Shown here: in pieces, positions 54,955 to 63,807 of the stretch
How positions within the stretch are numbered: the stretch's first letter is position 1
Layout: each line of letters opens with the position of its first letter
Source: Neptunicoccus cionae
GTDB lineage: Bacteria; Pseudomonadota; Alphaproteobacteria; Rhodobacterales; Rhodobacteraceae
Direction: 5' to 3'
Length of the DNA stretch: 64,000 nucleotides
Assembly (NCBI RefSeq): GCF_002860325.1
Contig: NZ_PKOJ01000003.1
Location: 1-64,000, forward strand
Made by a program: the position numbers and the translations under genes
The notes under the pieces: generated by a model
The model's input: only the letters and a program-made list of their open reading frames with translations
What the model was told of the DNA's origin: nothing
Databases searched by the model: none

Positions 54955-56397
54955 CTATCTCCGTTTTACCGCCCCCCAAGGGCCAACCCGTTGTATCATA
55001 TCACGGTCATCATCGTCGTAATTGTCGTGATCATCATCATCGTCGTCGTCGTCATCGTCGCGGCGCCCCCAAGGCTGTCCCACCGGTTTACGCTTTCGCG
55101 CGGGGCGGGTTGGTTCGGGTTCTTCCATTGCGGGTTCATGCCCGAAAAGTTCCTCCCGCGCGCCCGCCTTATCCATCATATACTCTGACGCGAGATACTC
55201 TGCCACATAGTCTTTCTTACTGTCGGACCATCCTGCATAGGCCCGATAAAAGGCTTCCTTGTGGCAGATGAACAACTGGCGCACATCTAGCGGGGCGAGT
55301 TCGGCCAGCAGCATGTTGACCAAATCCTTGTCGGCGTGATCGCTGGCCCGCAGCGTATAGAAATAGGCCGGATGTTCGGAGGTAATCCGCGGCCAGTCCC
55401 CCTGCCCCCGCGCCCATTGCCACAGACGGTAGAGGCCCTCGTATTCCTTGGGCAGGTGTTTAAGGTTGCGCCGTGCCAACTGGCGAAGTGCCCTGCGATC
55501 GGGGTTTTCAAACCGCTCTCCCAGTGCGGCAGCGGTATCAACGACGATAAAATCCAGCTTTTGTTGCAGGATGGCCGCCACGTCCCGCCCGCGCGCCGAA
55601 GTCACAGGCTCTACCAGATTGTTCACTGCCAGAAAGGTCGCGATGTCGTTGCGCTGGGTGAAATCCATAACATATTCGACATCCCAGTCCGACACATCGT
55701 CCACCTTACGCACAGAAATGACGGCAGCTTCTTCCAGATCGCGAAAGACATACAGTCCGCCGAAATGAGAGGTGTAAAAGTTGTTCTGCTGGAAACTGTT
55801 ATGAGTAAACACAACAGGATTGCGGGTGATATCACCGGTTTTCTTACTGATTTCGATCATTTCGGCAATCAAGACATCATCCCACCAGGCGTCTTCTTCC
55901 CGCAGGAAACGGTCGATCTTGCCTTGCAGTATCTTACCGTCCTCAACTGTGGAAGCGGTGGTATCAGCCTCAACCTCGATCCGCCGGATAGCCAGCAGAT
56001 CATTCGGACTGTCGATTGAAAAGACAGAATTCACCAGTTCTCCCGCCACGGCATCCTTGGCGGTCAGCGCGAACAACTGGAGTTCGTTTTCGTCCATCCA
56101 GCGCCGCAGGATGCTGCGGGAAGTGGAAAATTTTGCATTCAGCAGCGGCGCGGTCTTCTGCTCGGTGGACAGCAGGATGAACTGACGGTTGCACCCGTTC
56201 GGGTTAAGATAAAGATCATCGCCAAATTCATCCCCGATTTCAGGGGAATAGCCCGAAATATCCAGATGGAATTCCGTTAGCGCAGTCCGCCGTCCCGTCA
56301 GATGTTCGAGCGCACGGTTGTAGCGTTCCACCAAAGTGGGGGAGCGCACCTCGAAAAGGTTCCCGAACATCAACCCGCGGCGGACAAGACGCATCAT
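54955..56397 (-). CDS. Uncharacterised soluble protein with poly-Asp tail
   Basis: About 480 residues without membrane segments or recognised domains. The body is mixed alpha/beta (FHLDISGYSPEIGDEFGDDL, ENELQLFALTAKDAVAGELV). The C-terminal 90 residues are low complexity: a basic patch (TRPARKRKPVGQPWGRR), ten consecutive Asp, then HDNYDDDDRD, and a basic end. The start is uncertain: paired ATGs at 56397 and 56394 lack a strong Shine-Dalgarno, and 56370 is also possible. It follows the AAA+ gene by 79 bp with a REP-like hairpin between. Confidence 0.7.
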   Translation of the reverse strand: MMRLVRRGLMFGNLFEVRSPTLVERYNRALEHLTGRRTALTEFHLDISGYSPEIGDEFGDDLYLNPNGCNRQFILLSTEQKTAPLLNAKFSTSRSILRRWMDENELQLFALTAKDAVAGELVNSVFSIDSPNDLLAIRRIEVEADTTASTVEDGKILQGKIDRFLREEDAWWDDVLIAEMIEISKKTGDITRNPVVFTHNSFQQNNFYTSHFGGLYVFRDLEEAAVISVRKVDDVSDWDVEYVMDFTQRNDIATFLAVNNLVEPVTSARGRDVAAILQQKLDFIVVDTAAALGERFENPDRRALRQLARRNLKHLPKEYEGLYRLWQWARGQGDWPRITSEHPAYFYTLRASDHADKDLVNMLLAELAPLDVRQLFICHKEAFYRAYAGWSDSKKDYVAEYLASEYMMDKAGAREELFGHEPAMEEPEPTRPARKRKPVGQPWGRRDDDDDDDDDDHDNYDDDDRDMIQRVGPWGAVKRR

Positions 56398-56410
56398 GAG
56401 AGAGCACCCC

Positions 56411-56437
56411 GTAGGCCGGGCTTCAGCCCGACTATAC
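56411..56437. repeat. REP-like hairpin
   Basis: CGGGC-TTCA-GCCCG (56417-56430) with a further TAG/CTA pair outside. The GGGCTTCAGCCC palindrome is a form I recognise as widespread in proteobacterial intergenic DNA. It lies between two genes of the same operon. Confidence 0.55.
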
Positions 56438-56476
56438 CCGCCGCAAAAAACAGTGCGCAAAACTTATCGAAAGCCC

Positions 56477-58423
56477 TCAAACTTTCCCCTCCAGATACCG
56501 CCGCTTGGCTTCTTCATTCCGCCCGAACTCCCGCACCATGTTTTCAATCGCCACTTCGTCGGATTTATCGGCATAACGGAATTCGGAATCGGCGTAGCGG
56601 TTGATTTCCTGAATGACCATCTCAACGGTGATCGGCTGGGCCAGTTCGGCGATCATCGCCTTTTTGGTATCGTAGTCCTTTGCCAGAAACAGATCGGTAT
56701 TCTCCATCCATTCATCGGGCAGTTCAAAATCCATCGCGCGGACTTTGACGGCATCCGTAATGTTTTTGATGGCGCGGCCGGTAAATCGCGCATCGGCCTG
56801 CTGGATTCCTTTCAGATAGGTGCCAAGCTTGGCAATCGTGTCGAGCGCACCGATTTCCGAGGTGACACGGTCAAACACGTTCAACAGCCCTGTTTCATGG
56901 GGTTTGGAGTGGCTTTCATAGCTCGCCGCGACTGCCTTCTTGATCTGCTGGGCCGCGAAGAGTTCGTGTTCCCCTGTCGGGATCGAATGGTTCTTGCCCA
57001 TCAACAGGTGGAGGATGTCGATATAATCTTCCCGCGTTTGCGGACCGTCCACCAGAAACCGCGCCCCGGCCCGCTGGCGCAAGGCGTCGTCCACGTTTTC
57101 GGGATAGTTTGAAAACATGCCAAAGGTGCAGTTGCCCCGTACCACGGTATTGGCACCGGCGAAGCTTTCCATCAGAACGGCGGTGATTTCCAACTGCCCC
57201 GCGCTCGACTGTCTGTCGCCCCGTTTGCCGGCAAGCTGGTCGATATCGTCGATTGTGCCAAATCCGATCACCTTGGGATCAATCACGTTGTTAATAAACG
57301 CTTTGGCGTTCTGGGCCGACTTCCCCTGATAGCTGTCAATCGAATCCGTGCTGAGGTTCTGGTAACGAAAGGCATATCCCGCATTGGTGCAATAATCATT
57401 AATCATCCCCGCCATCATCTGGATCAGCGTGGTTTTCCCCGTGCCGGGTGCGCCATCCCCCATGAAGGTGAAGATAAAGCCGCCCAGTTCGGCAAAGGGG
57501 TTCAACTGGCGGTCAAAATCATAGGCCATCAGCATTTTGGCCAGCTTCATCGCCTGATATTTTGCGATGTGGTTGCCAACCACTTCGTTCGGCTTCTTGA
57601 ACGTCATGGTCAGCTTGGTGGATTTCGCCTTGTGGCTGGTACTAAAACCGTTGATCTCAAAATCATCGGCCTCCACGCGATAGGACACAGTCCTGAAGGG
57701 CTCCAGCCGAGGCAGGGAACCTGCCCGCAGCGCAACCTTTTCCATCAGCTTTTCACAAAAGGCCTGCACCACGTGAACGACTGCGGCTTCATCCTTGGCG
57801 AACAGCGCAAGGTCCTGGTCCAGCTCCCATAACGCACCGTGCAGGGCCAGTTGCGGGTTGTCTGTCAGCACCTCTTCGATCTCGCCTATGTCCACGGCGG
57901 CCTCCCCCTCGGCCGAGCCAATCGGAGCCAGCAGATAGGCAGTCATATTTGCAAACACATGCAAGGAGATCGCAGCCGCGGCCGCTAGAAGTTCGCTGAA
58001 CTCGGCTTTCTTTGAAGGGGGCAATGCACCGGCGAGATTGTCTTTCAACAGGGCGGACAGCCCCGTCTGGTCGGCAAACTGGTCGCTGACCACATGGGCC
58101 ACCGCCAGCGCACGGCGCAAGCCCTGTAACACCGTTGCCTGTTTGGGAGAGGTCAGCGGATCGCTTTCATCCGCGCCCTCTATCCGGTCGATCAGATGCA
58201 CGCCTTCGGGCCGCGCGGTGCTGCGCGTCACCAGCCCCGGAGTGGTGGAACGGAACCGCCGCCGCGTCCCGATTCCGCTGGAGCGTTCCTTTTGCGGCGC
58301 AGCCTCCCGCTTTTGCGCAAGCCGTGGCGTGTGGTCAAACCCGTCCAGCAAGGCCACTGCCGCATCATATTTCCCGAGGATCAATTCCTCTTTCAATTCC
58401 ATTAAATTGCCGGTTTCATTCAT
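56477..58423 (-). CDS. AAA+ ATPase of the six-gene operon
   Basis: A 648-residue protein. Residues 1-250 form an uncharacterised helical domain, with basic Ser/Arg-rich sequence at 48-70. The AAA+ module has Walker A GDGAPGTGKTT (about 322-332), Walker B VIGFGTIDDID (385-395), a sensor-1 like FGMFSNYPENVDDAL and Arg-finger candidates in RQRAGARF (449-456). The last 150 residues form the helical lid. The domain order resembles a remodelling or MoxR-like ATPase, but I cannot assign a family. The start at 58423 (NETGNLMELKEEL) is chosen; an upstream extension of 31 codons lies in the previous gene. The upstream gene ends 19 bp away. Confidence 0.85.
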   Translation of the reverse strand: MNETGNLMELKEELILGKYDAAVALLDGFDHTPRLAQKREAAPQKERSSGIGTRRRFRSTTPGLVTRSTARPEGVHLIDRIEGADESDPLTSPKQATVLQGLRRALAVAHVVSDQFADQTGLSALLKDNLAGALPPSKKAEFSELLAAAAAISLHVFANMTAYLLAPIGSAEGEAAVDIGEIEEVLTDNPQLALHGALWELDQDLALFAKDEAAVVHVVQAFCEKLMEKVALRAGSLPRLEPFRTVSYRVEADDFEINGFSTSHKAKSTKLTMTFKKPNEVVGNHIAKYQAMKLAKMLMAYDFDRQLNPFAELGGFIFTFMGDGAPGTGKTTLIQMMAGMINDYCTNAGYAFRYQNLSTDSIDSYQGKSAQNAKAFINNVIDPKVIGFGTIDDIDQLAGKRGDRQSSAGQLEITAVLMESFAGANTVVRGNCTFGMFSNYPENVDDALRQRAGARFLVDGPQTREDYIDILHLLMGKNHSIPTGEHELFAAQQIKKAVAASYESHSKPHETGLLNVFDRVTSEIGALDTIAKLGTYLKGIQQADARFTGRAIKNITDAVKVRAMDFELPDEWMENTDLFLAKDYDTKKAMIAELAQPITVEMVIQEINRYADSEFRYADKSDEVAIENMVREFGRNEEAKRRYLEGKV

Positions 58424-58442
58424 TTTTGAAAAATCCCTGTCG

Positions 58443-59561
58443 TCAATTGTAACTGGCCACGCGCCCGCTGCTCCCCACAACATATTTGCGCACGTTGCGC
58501 ATACCTGCCGGATCACGGTCTTTCAGCACCTGATAGGCCCGCTGCGGCAGGATCAAAGAACGGTTCTGTTCCGTCGCACCAGTCAGTTCGCCCCGATCCT
58601 CCAGATTGAAAATCTCCCGCTCTGCCACGGAAAACCAACCCGTTTTTTCCTGTGTCACGGATTTCGACCACAAAGTTTCCACCGTCCAGGCGAGCGCCCA
58701 GTCCATACCTTCCTGCCCTGCCGTTTCCGCCAGAACATCGCGCAGCGGTCCGGTCTGTTCCGTATAGGCATGGGAATACATCGGACCGATATGAATACGG
58801 CGCAGTTTCTTGGGGTGCAGATCATCAAAATCCTGATCAAAGCCCGTGGCAATCGTCACCAGCTTCAACCCCGAAACAGCTTGCGCCATCAGATGGGCCT
58901 GCACCTGCGGCCACCGCCGGTCATCCTGTACCAGCGCCGTGCGCCCTGAATCCTCCAGCTCCATCATATAGATCGCCGGAAGGTTTGTCTGGCTATCATA
59001 ACTCGCCCAATGCAGCAGATACCGCCGCCGGTCGTCGTCTATGTTGCCCCGCCAGACCGCCTGAGGATCATTGCCCGCAAAGAACAGATCCCGCCCCGCC
59101 AAGGCTTCGTAATAGAGCCGCTGGGACAGCGCGTATTGCAGAGCAGTAGGGTGAGACTGTTCATTCAGAATATGCCGCACCATAGCTTTTTTTATTTCTT
59201 CGGGCGACTGGGAGGTCCGCAGGTGGTGCTCCACATTCAGGGCGTCGTTGGCCATCTGCAACAGCTCTTGAAACACCGGAAAGCCGCTGTCCTGACGGTC
59301 CACAGACATACCGTTGGGCAAGGCACCCGAGACCCGCCATGTCATCAGGTACTTATAAGACAGTGCGGAAAACGTGTGGCTTAGCCGTGACAGATAATCC
59401 TTGATGATTTCCGCTTCCGCATGGCCAACCAACCCTTCATTTTTGGACAGATCCGTCACCCGTTCCAGATGGCCGATAATCTTAGCGAACTTCGCGAAAT
59501 AGCGCCGCGTGCGGGCCGCGCCTTCCAGATATTCGTGATCAAGGGTCAGATCGGCAGTCAT
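58443..59561 (-). CDS. Uncharacterised 372-residue operon protein
   Basis: A soluble protein with a helical N-terminal third (ARTRRYFAKFAKIIGHLERV, LSHTFSALSYKYLMTW) and an alpha/beta remainder (YLLHWASYDSQTNLPAIYMM, KLVTIATGFDQDFDDLHPKK). No known domain or catalytic motif is recognised. It lies between the coiled-coil gene (27 bp) and the AAA+ gene (19 bp), so it is probably a partner of the ATPase. Confidence 0.8.
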   Translation of the reverse strand: MTADLTLDHEYLEGAARTRRYFAKFAKIIGHLERVTDLSKNEGLVGHAEAEIIKDYLSRLSHTFSALSYKYLMTWRVSGALPNGMSVDRQDSGFPVFQELLQMANDALNVEHHLRTSQSPEEIKKAMVRHILNEQSHPTALQYALSQRLYYEALAGRDLFFAGNDPQAVWRGNIDDDRRRYLLHWASYDSQTNLPAIYMMELEDSGRTALVQDDRRWPQVQAHLMAQAVSGLKLVTIATGFDQDFDDLHPKKLRRIHIGPMYSHAYTEQTGPLRDVLAETAGQEGMDWALAWTVETLWSKSVTQEKTGWFSVAEREIFNLEDRGELTGATEQNRSLILPQRAYQVLKDRDPAGMRNVRKYVVGSSGRVASYN

Positions 59562-59588
59562 GCAAACGGCTCCGCGACGATCCTGCCT

Positions 59589-60665
59589 TTACGCGCCATA
59601 AAGATTCTTGTCATGTTTCTCGACAATTTTCTCAAAACGCCGTGCGAAGCGCTCGTCGGATTTGGCTTTCTCTTCCAAGACTTTGCGGGCAAACACCATA
59701 TGGTCCTCGTGCTTCTCCATCATCTCGGCCATACGCTGGTTTGTAGCCGAGCCAATCGCCGCCATCGCGGTTTGTGCTTCCTGATCCGTCTGCACGCCAA
59801 TTTCGTTGATCTTGTGGGCCACATCCTGCTGTTGCGCCGTCTTTAAAGACTTCGTCAGGGCGTCATACAATACCACCCGCTGCTTGGTGTCTGTCTGCAA
59901 CTTGTTGATCAGAACCATCTGGGTGGCCGCCTGATTTTGCAAACTGTCGACCCAGGATTTGCCCTTCTCGATATAGCGTTCCAGTGTCTGGGAGTTGGCC
60001 AGCTTGACCTGTTCAGCCTGTGCCAGCTCATTATACTTCGCATTCAGCGCCGCCAGTTCGCTCTCCAGCTTGGTGCGCGCGGCCGCGTCCTGCTCCATCG
60101 AGATCTTGTTTTCCAGTTCGATAATGCTCGGGTCCATCGCCAGCAGGTCGGCCTTGATCTGTTCCAGCTCGCCCACTACGGCTTCCCGCTCTGTCAGGGT
60201 CTCCTGCAAATTGCCTTCCACCCGAGTCTTGTGTTCGTTCAGAACCGCAAGCTGACCCTGCAACAGGTTCACAATCACATCCGATTTTGAAATCAGATCC
60301 TGCAATTTATCATCAATACTGGCGGTGCGCATCCGTTCCTGACGCAGGCTTTCGGACCGCCCCTTGGAAAAGATTCCCACAAAGGTTTCCCAGCCGGTTT
60401 TCGTGCGCATCGCATCGAAATCCTGACTGAAGGCCGCTGTGACATCGTCCAGCCCCATTATCAGTTCGGCGATATTCGCATTCATTGCGTCCGAATGGGC
60501 GTGCACATCATCCAGAGAGGCGTTTTCAATATCTATCGAGATATCACTGCCCGATTTCATCTTGTCCTGCGCCTGTTCCAGCTTGGAGGACAGTTCCGAG
60601 ATTTTGGACTGCGCCGCCTCCACCTGTGCCTGAGATTCCCTGATCTGCGCATCAAAATCTGCCAT
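59589..60665 (-). CDS. Coiled-coil protein heading the six-gene operon
   Basis: A 358-residue, almost wholly helical protein with long heptad stretches (AQVEAAQSKISELSSKLEQA, DLISKSDVIVNLLQGQLAVL, EQVKLANSQTLERYIEKGKS) and no membrane segment. The middle (GWETFVGIFSKGRSE, then RYIEKGKSWVDSLQNQAATQ) is loosely reminiscent of TelA (toxic anion resistance) proteins. That is a weak impression and needs a profile search. The start at 60665 (ADFDAQIRESQ) has AAAGGGATCAAG ahead. Upstream lie TATAAA-like sequence and a 10-bp palindrome AAACGCGTTT (60712-60721), probably the operon promoter. Confidence 0.8.
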   Translation of the reverse strand: MADFDAQIRESQAQVEAAQSKISELSSKLEQAQDKMKSGSDISIDIENASLDDVHAHSDAMNANIAELIMGLDDVTAAFSQDFDAMRTKTGWETFVGIFSKGRSESLRQERMRTASIDDKLQDLISKSDVIVNLLQGQLAVLNEHKTRVEGNLQETLTEREAVVGELEQIKADLLAMDPSIIELENKISMEQDAAARTKLESELAALNAKYNELAQAEQVKLANSQTLERYIEKGKSWVDSLQNQAATQMVLINKLQTDTKQRVVLYDALTKSLKTAQQQDVAHKINEIGVQTDQEAQTAMAAIGSATNQRMAEMMEKHEDHMVFARKVLEEKAKSDERFARRFEKIVEKHDKNLYGA

Positions 60666-60909
60666 CTTGATCCCTTTCAAATGCAACTTCTTCGGTTCTA
60701 TCTAATAACGTAAACGCGTTTTATAATAGTTTTGCGGCGAATTATCCAAATTGTCGAGCGTTTCGCAGAACTCTGGCCGATTAAAGGTTCCTTGCCTTGG
60801 TTTTCCCGTTTGATATAATTGTTTCCAGAGGACGACCTCCCCCGCCGCTTCTTCAGCGGGGTACAAACAGAAAGGGACGACCCTTTAATTCTATCTTAAG
60901 GGAAATCCC

Positions 60910-61323
60910 GTGCGCACTTCATTTGACCGTATCCGACAGGCTCTTCTATTTGAAGGTCTTGCCCTCTTCATTCTTGTCAGTGTCGGGATGCTTTTTCTCG
61001 ACCTCTCCCTTGCGGGAATTGGCGTGATCGCTGTTGCCGGATCGGTTCTGGCGACTGTACTGAACTATGTTTACAACCTGATTTTCGATCTGGCCCTCAA
61101 ATCCAGAACCGGCAGCACGGAAAAATCCCTGCCTGCGCGGGTGATCCATACCTTCGGCTTTGAAATCTCAATGTTGATGATCATGCTGCCTTTTGTGATG
61201 TGGTGGCTGGATCTGACCCTGATGCACGCCCTTGTGCTCGATATATCCTTTACCCTGTTTTACCTGTTTTACACCTTCGTATTCACTTGGGCATATGACC
61301 GGATTTTCCCTGTTCCCGCCTAG
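60910..61323 (+). CDS. PACE-family multidrug efflux transporter
   Basis: A 137-residue inner-membrane protein with four helices in two bacterial-transmembrane-pair repeats. The repeat signatures are RTSFDRIRQALLFEGLALF and RVIHTFGFEISMLMIMLPF. PACE proteins such as AceI export chlorhexidine and related biocides and probably polyamines. It starts with GTG after AAGGGAA. A GC hairpin (CCCCGC/GCGGGG, 60840-60861) lies in its leader. It is divergent from the six-gene operon. Confidence 0.9.
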   Translation: MRTSFDRIRQALLFEGLALFILVSVGMLFLDLSLAGIGVIAVAGSVLATVLNYVYNLIFDLALKSRTGSTEKSLPARVIHTFGFEISMLMIMLPFVMWWLDLTLMHALVLDISFTLFYLFYTFVFTWAYDRIFPVPA

Positions 61324-61437
61324 TTCTGCCCGGATCAGTCGAATTTGGCAGTTCAAAGCGGTGATGTGGTCTTGCCCTTAGGGCAGAAATCGTGTCACCT
61401 CGCCGCGAAATTGAACATGTTAACGGAGGAGCCCCGT

Positions 61438-62913
61438 ATGCTTGACAAGACTGATTTGAAGAACCTTCTGAACGATCCTTCGCTTCTATGCTCTCAGGCA
61501 TATGTCGCGGGGGAATGGATCGACGCAGACAATGGCGCGACATTCGAAGTTAAGAACCCCGCACGCGGTGACGTGCTGACCACCCTGCCCGATCTGGGTA
61601 TCGACGAAGTCAAACGCGCCATTGATGCCGCACAGAAATCCCAGAAGGAATGGGCTGCACGCACCGGCAAGGACCGCGCTGCAATCCTGCGGAAATGGTA
61701 TGATCTGATGGTGGAAAACGCCGACGATCTGGGCCGCATCCTGACAGCAGAAATGGGCAAGCCCTTTGCCGAAGGCCGCGGCGAAATCCTTTATGGTGCC
61801 TCATTTATCGAATGGTTTGGCGAGGAAGCAAAACGCAACTACGGCGAAACCATTCCGGGCCACCAGCCCGACAAACGCATCACCGTGATCAAACAACCCG
61901 TAGGCGTCGTGGCCTCCATCACGCCGTGGAACTTCCCGAATGCGATGATCGCACGCAAAGTGGCCCCTGCTCTGGCAGTCGGCTGTACTTTTGTCGCCCG
62001 CCCCGCAAAGGAAACCCCGCTATCTGCCCTTGCGATGGCTCTGCTGGCGGAACGGGCCGGTGTTCCCGCAGGCGTGTTCTCGGTTGTCACCAACACCCGC
62101 GCTTCCATTGTGGGCAAGGAATTCTGCGACAACCCGATCGTGCGCAAACTGACCTTCACAGGTTCTACCGAAGTGGGCCGCATCCTGATGGAACAGGCCG
62201 CAGGACAGATCATGAAAACCTCGATGGAACTGGGCGGCAACGCACCGTTCATCGTGTTTGACGACGCTGATCTCGACAAAGCGGTCGAGGGCGCGATGAT
62301 CTCCAAATACCGCAACAACGGCCAGACCTGCGTCTGCGCCAACCGGATCTACGTGCAAGCCGGCGTCTATGATGCTTTTGCTGAAAAGCTCGCTGCAGCA
62401 GTGGCAGAGATGAATGTAGGTGACGGCCTGGAAGACGGCGTCACCGTCGGGCCACTGATCTCGGAAGATGCGGTGGAAAAAGTGGAAGAACATATCAAGG
62501 ATGCGACGGAAAAAGGCGCGAAAATCGCCGCAGGCGGCAAACGTCACGCACTTGGCGGCACTTTCTTTGAACCGACAATCCTGACAGGTGTCACTTCTGA
62601 CATGATGGTTACAAACGACGAAACCTTCGGACCGGTTGCGCCGCTGTTCAAGTTTGATACTGAAGAAGAAGTAGTCGCAGCTGCTAATGACACGATCTTT
62701 GGTCTGGCGTCCTACTTCTACTCCAACGACCTATCCCGCGTGCACCGCGTTCAGGAAGCGCTGGAATACGGAATGGTTGGTGTAAACACCGGCCTGATCT
62801 CGACCGAGCTCGCGCCGTTCGGCGGTGTCAAACAATCCGGCATCGGGCGCGAAGGCTCCCGCCATGGCACCGAAGACTATCTGGAAATGAAATATATCTG
62901 CACATCCATCTGA
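61438..62913 (+). CDS. gabD: Succinate-semialdehyde dehydrogenase
   Basis: A 491-residue aldehyde dehydrogenase of the GabD branch with SITPWNFPNAMIARKVAPAL, the glycine motif TGSTEVGRILMEQAAG, the catalytic Glu in MELGGNAPFIVFDDAD and Cys in RNNGQTCVCANRIYVQ. It oxidises succinate semialdehyde to succinate, for example in GABA catabolism. The ATG at 61438 has GGAGG eight bases ahead. No GABA transaminase gene is adjacent. Confidence 0.92.
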   Translation: MLDKTDLKNLLNDPSLLCSQAYVAGEWIDADNGATFEVKNPARGDVLTTLPDLGIDEVKRAIDAAQKSQKEWAARTGKDRAAILRKWYDLMVENADDLGRILTAEMGKPFAEGRGEILYGASFIEWFGEEAKRNYGETIPGHQPDKRITVIKQPVGVVASITPWNFPNAMIARKVAPALAVGCTFVARPAKETPLSALAMALLAERAGVPAGVFSVVTNTRASIVGKEFCDNPIVRKLTFTGSTEVGRILMEQAAGQIMKTSMELGGNAPFIVFDDADLDKAVEGAMISKYRNNGQTCVCANRIYVQAGVYDAFAEKLAAAVAEMNVGDGLEDGVTVGPLISEDAVEKVEEHIKDATEKGAKIAAGGKRHALGGTFFEPTILTGVTSDMMVTNDETFGPVAPLFKFDTEEEVVAAANDTIFGLASYFYSNDLSRVHRVQEALEYGMVGVNTGLISTELAPFGGVKQSGIGREGSRHGTEDYLEMKYICTSI

Positions 62914-62933
62914 TCTGCCGGATATCCAAACCG

Positions 62934-62963
62934 AAACCGCGCCCCCACCGGCGCGGTTTTTTT
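62934..62963 (+). terminator. Rho-independent terminator of gabD
   Basis: AAACCGCGCC (62934-62943) and GGCGCGGTTT (62950-62959) pair perfectly around a 6-nt loop, followed by a T-run to 62963. Confidence 0.92.
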
Positions 62964-62971
62964 CTGTTGAT

Positions 62972-63005
62972 TTTCAATGTTCCTGAAACACTCCCGCCGG
63001 AGGGG
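62972..63005. repeat. Intergenic repeat unit with CCGCCGGAGG tail
   Basis: TTTCAATGTTCCTGAAACACT (62972-62992) matches the 36565-36585 unit at 19 of 21 positions. It continues into CCCGCCGGAGGGG, the tail also present at 9401-9411. It follows the gabD terminator by 8 bp and links the two sequence forms of the repeat in one copy. Confidence 0.8.
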
Positions 63006-63178
63006 TATATCCTTCGTATCAAGCGCTATCACAAACGCTCTGAGATTTAAATCCTGCTTTAATAAGAGTGCGGTAGCGTCTCAGCGCGGTCCGGAATTTC
63101 CCGGGCAGTGCCACCTGCGTTTGTAGATATTTCGCAAGCGCCCAAATGGCAAAATCCAATTTCTTTACAGTTGCACAG
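63006..63178. other. Unassigned sequence next to the IS remnant
   Basis: A minus-strand frame continues leftward (63019-63201) but I recognise no protein in it. It is probably decayed sequence left of the truncated transposase. Confidence 0.4.
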
Positions 63179-63406
63179 TTAAAGACCCTGCCGCCTGGCA
63201 AGCATTGCTAGAAAGAGACCGGAACTAAACCGTGACAAGACCATCTTCACTTCAGGCACTTCCATGCCACCAAACTTGGATCGCCATTTGTAAAACGTGG
63301 CACCGCTGACACCGTGCGTCCGGCACAACTCCTTCGCGCCAAGCCCAGCCTGATGCTCTTTCAACATCCCAAATATTTGGTCTTCACTAAAACGGCTTCC
63401 CCTCAT
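63179..63406 (-). pseudogene. Truncated IS3-family transposase OrfA
   Basis: The first 50 residues are a typical IS3 OrfA helix-turn-helix (RGSRFSEDQIFGMLKEHQAG, CRTHGVSGATFYKWRSKFGG), preceded by an AAGGAGA site. After MEVPE near 63260 the sequence leaves the family and the leucine-zipper part and OrfB are missing. The likely outer IS end is at 63470, where the minus strand begins TGACCTGCTCTCCTGAAAAG. This is therefore one end of a decayed element and not an active transposase. Confidence 0.7.
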
Positions 63407-63471
63407 CCACTGTCTCCTTGGTGGAGAACAGACTAACTCAAAACACCGGACTTTTCAGGAGAGCAGGTCAT

Positions 63472-63765
63472 CTAGAGTGGGCGCAGATTTTCGACCTCTG
63501 GGCCGAACAGATGGGCTTTGACGGCTATATGACCGTCTGCCACGGGAATCTTATCCACATCGCAGCCGACCGCATCCGGCTCGATGGCAGTGTGGTCGGC
63601 GATTCCCATGACTATCGCCGCAGTGAAGCTGTCTTCCATGAGAATGAAGTGTCTGAAGTCAGCCCTTGCAACAGATTTGAGCATTCCTTTGGTGTGACCT
63701 CGGATGGTTTCGAAATTTTCGCACTCTTGCGCAAGGGCCTTCACGCGCCTGGAATTGAGATTCAA
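63472..63765 (-). CDS. Doubtful short hypothetical frame beside the IS end
   Basis: A 97-codon frame whose stop lies two bases from the inferred IS end at 63470, so if real it may be a gene cut by the insertion. I recognise no domain. A similar-length frame on the + strand overlaps it, and neither has clear start signals. Confidence 0.2.
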   Translation of the reverse strand: MNLNSRRVKALAQECENFETIRGHTKGMLKSVARADFRHFILMEDSFTAAIVMGIADHTAIEPDAVGCDVDKIPVADGHIAVKAHLFGPEVENLRPL

Positions 63766-63807
63766 ACCTTTCCTGAATTACTGAGATTAGTCAGAACTGC
63801 GACTTGA

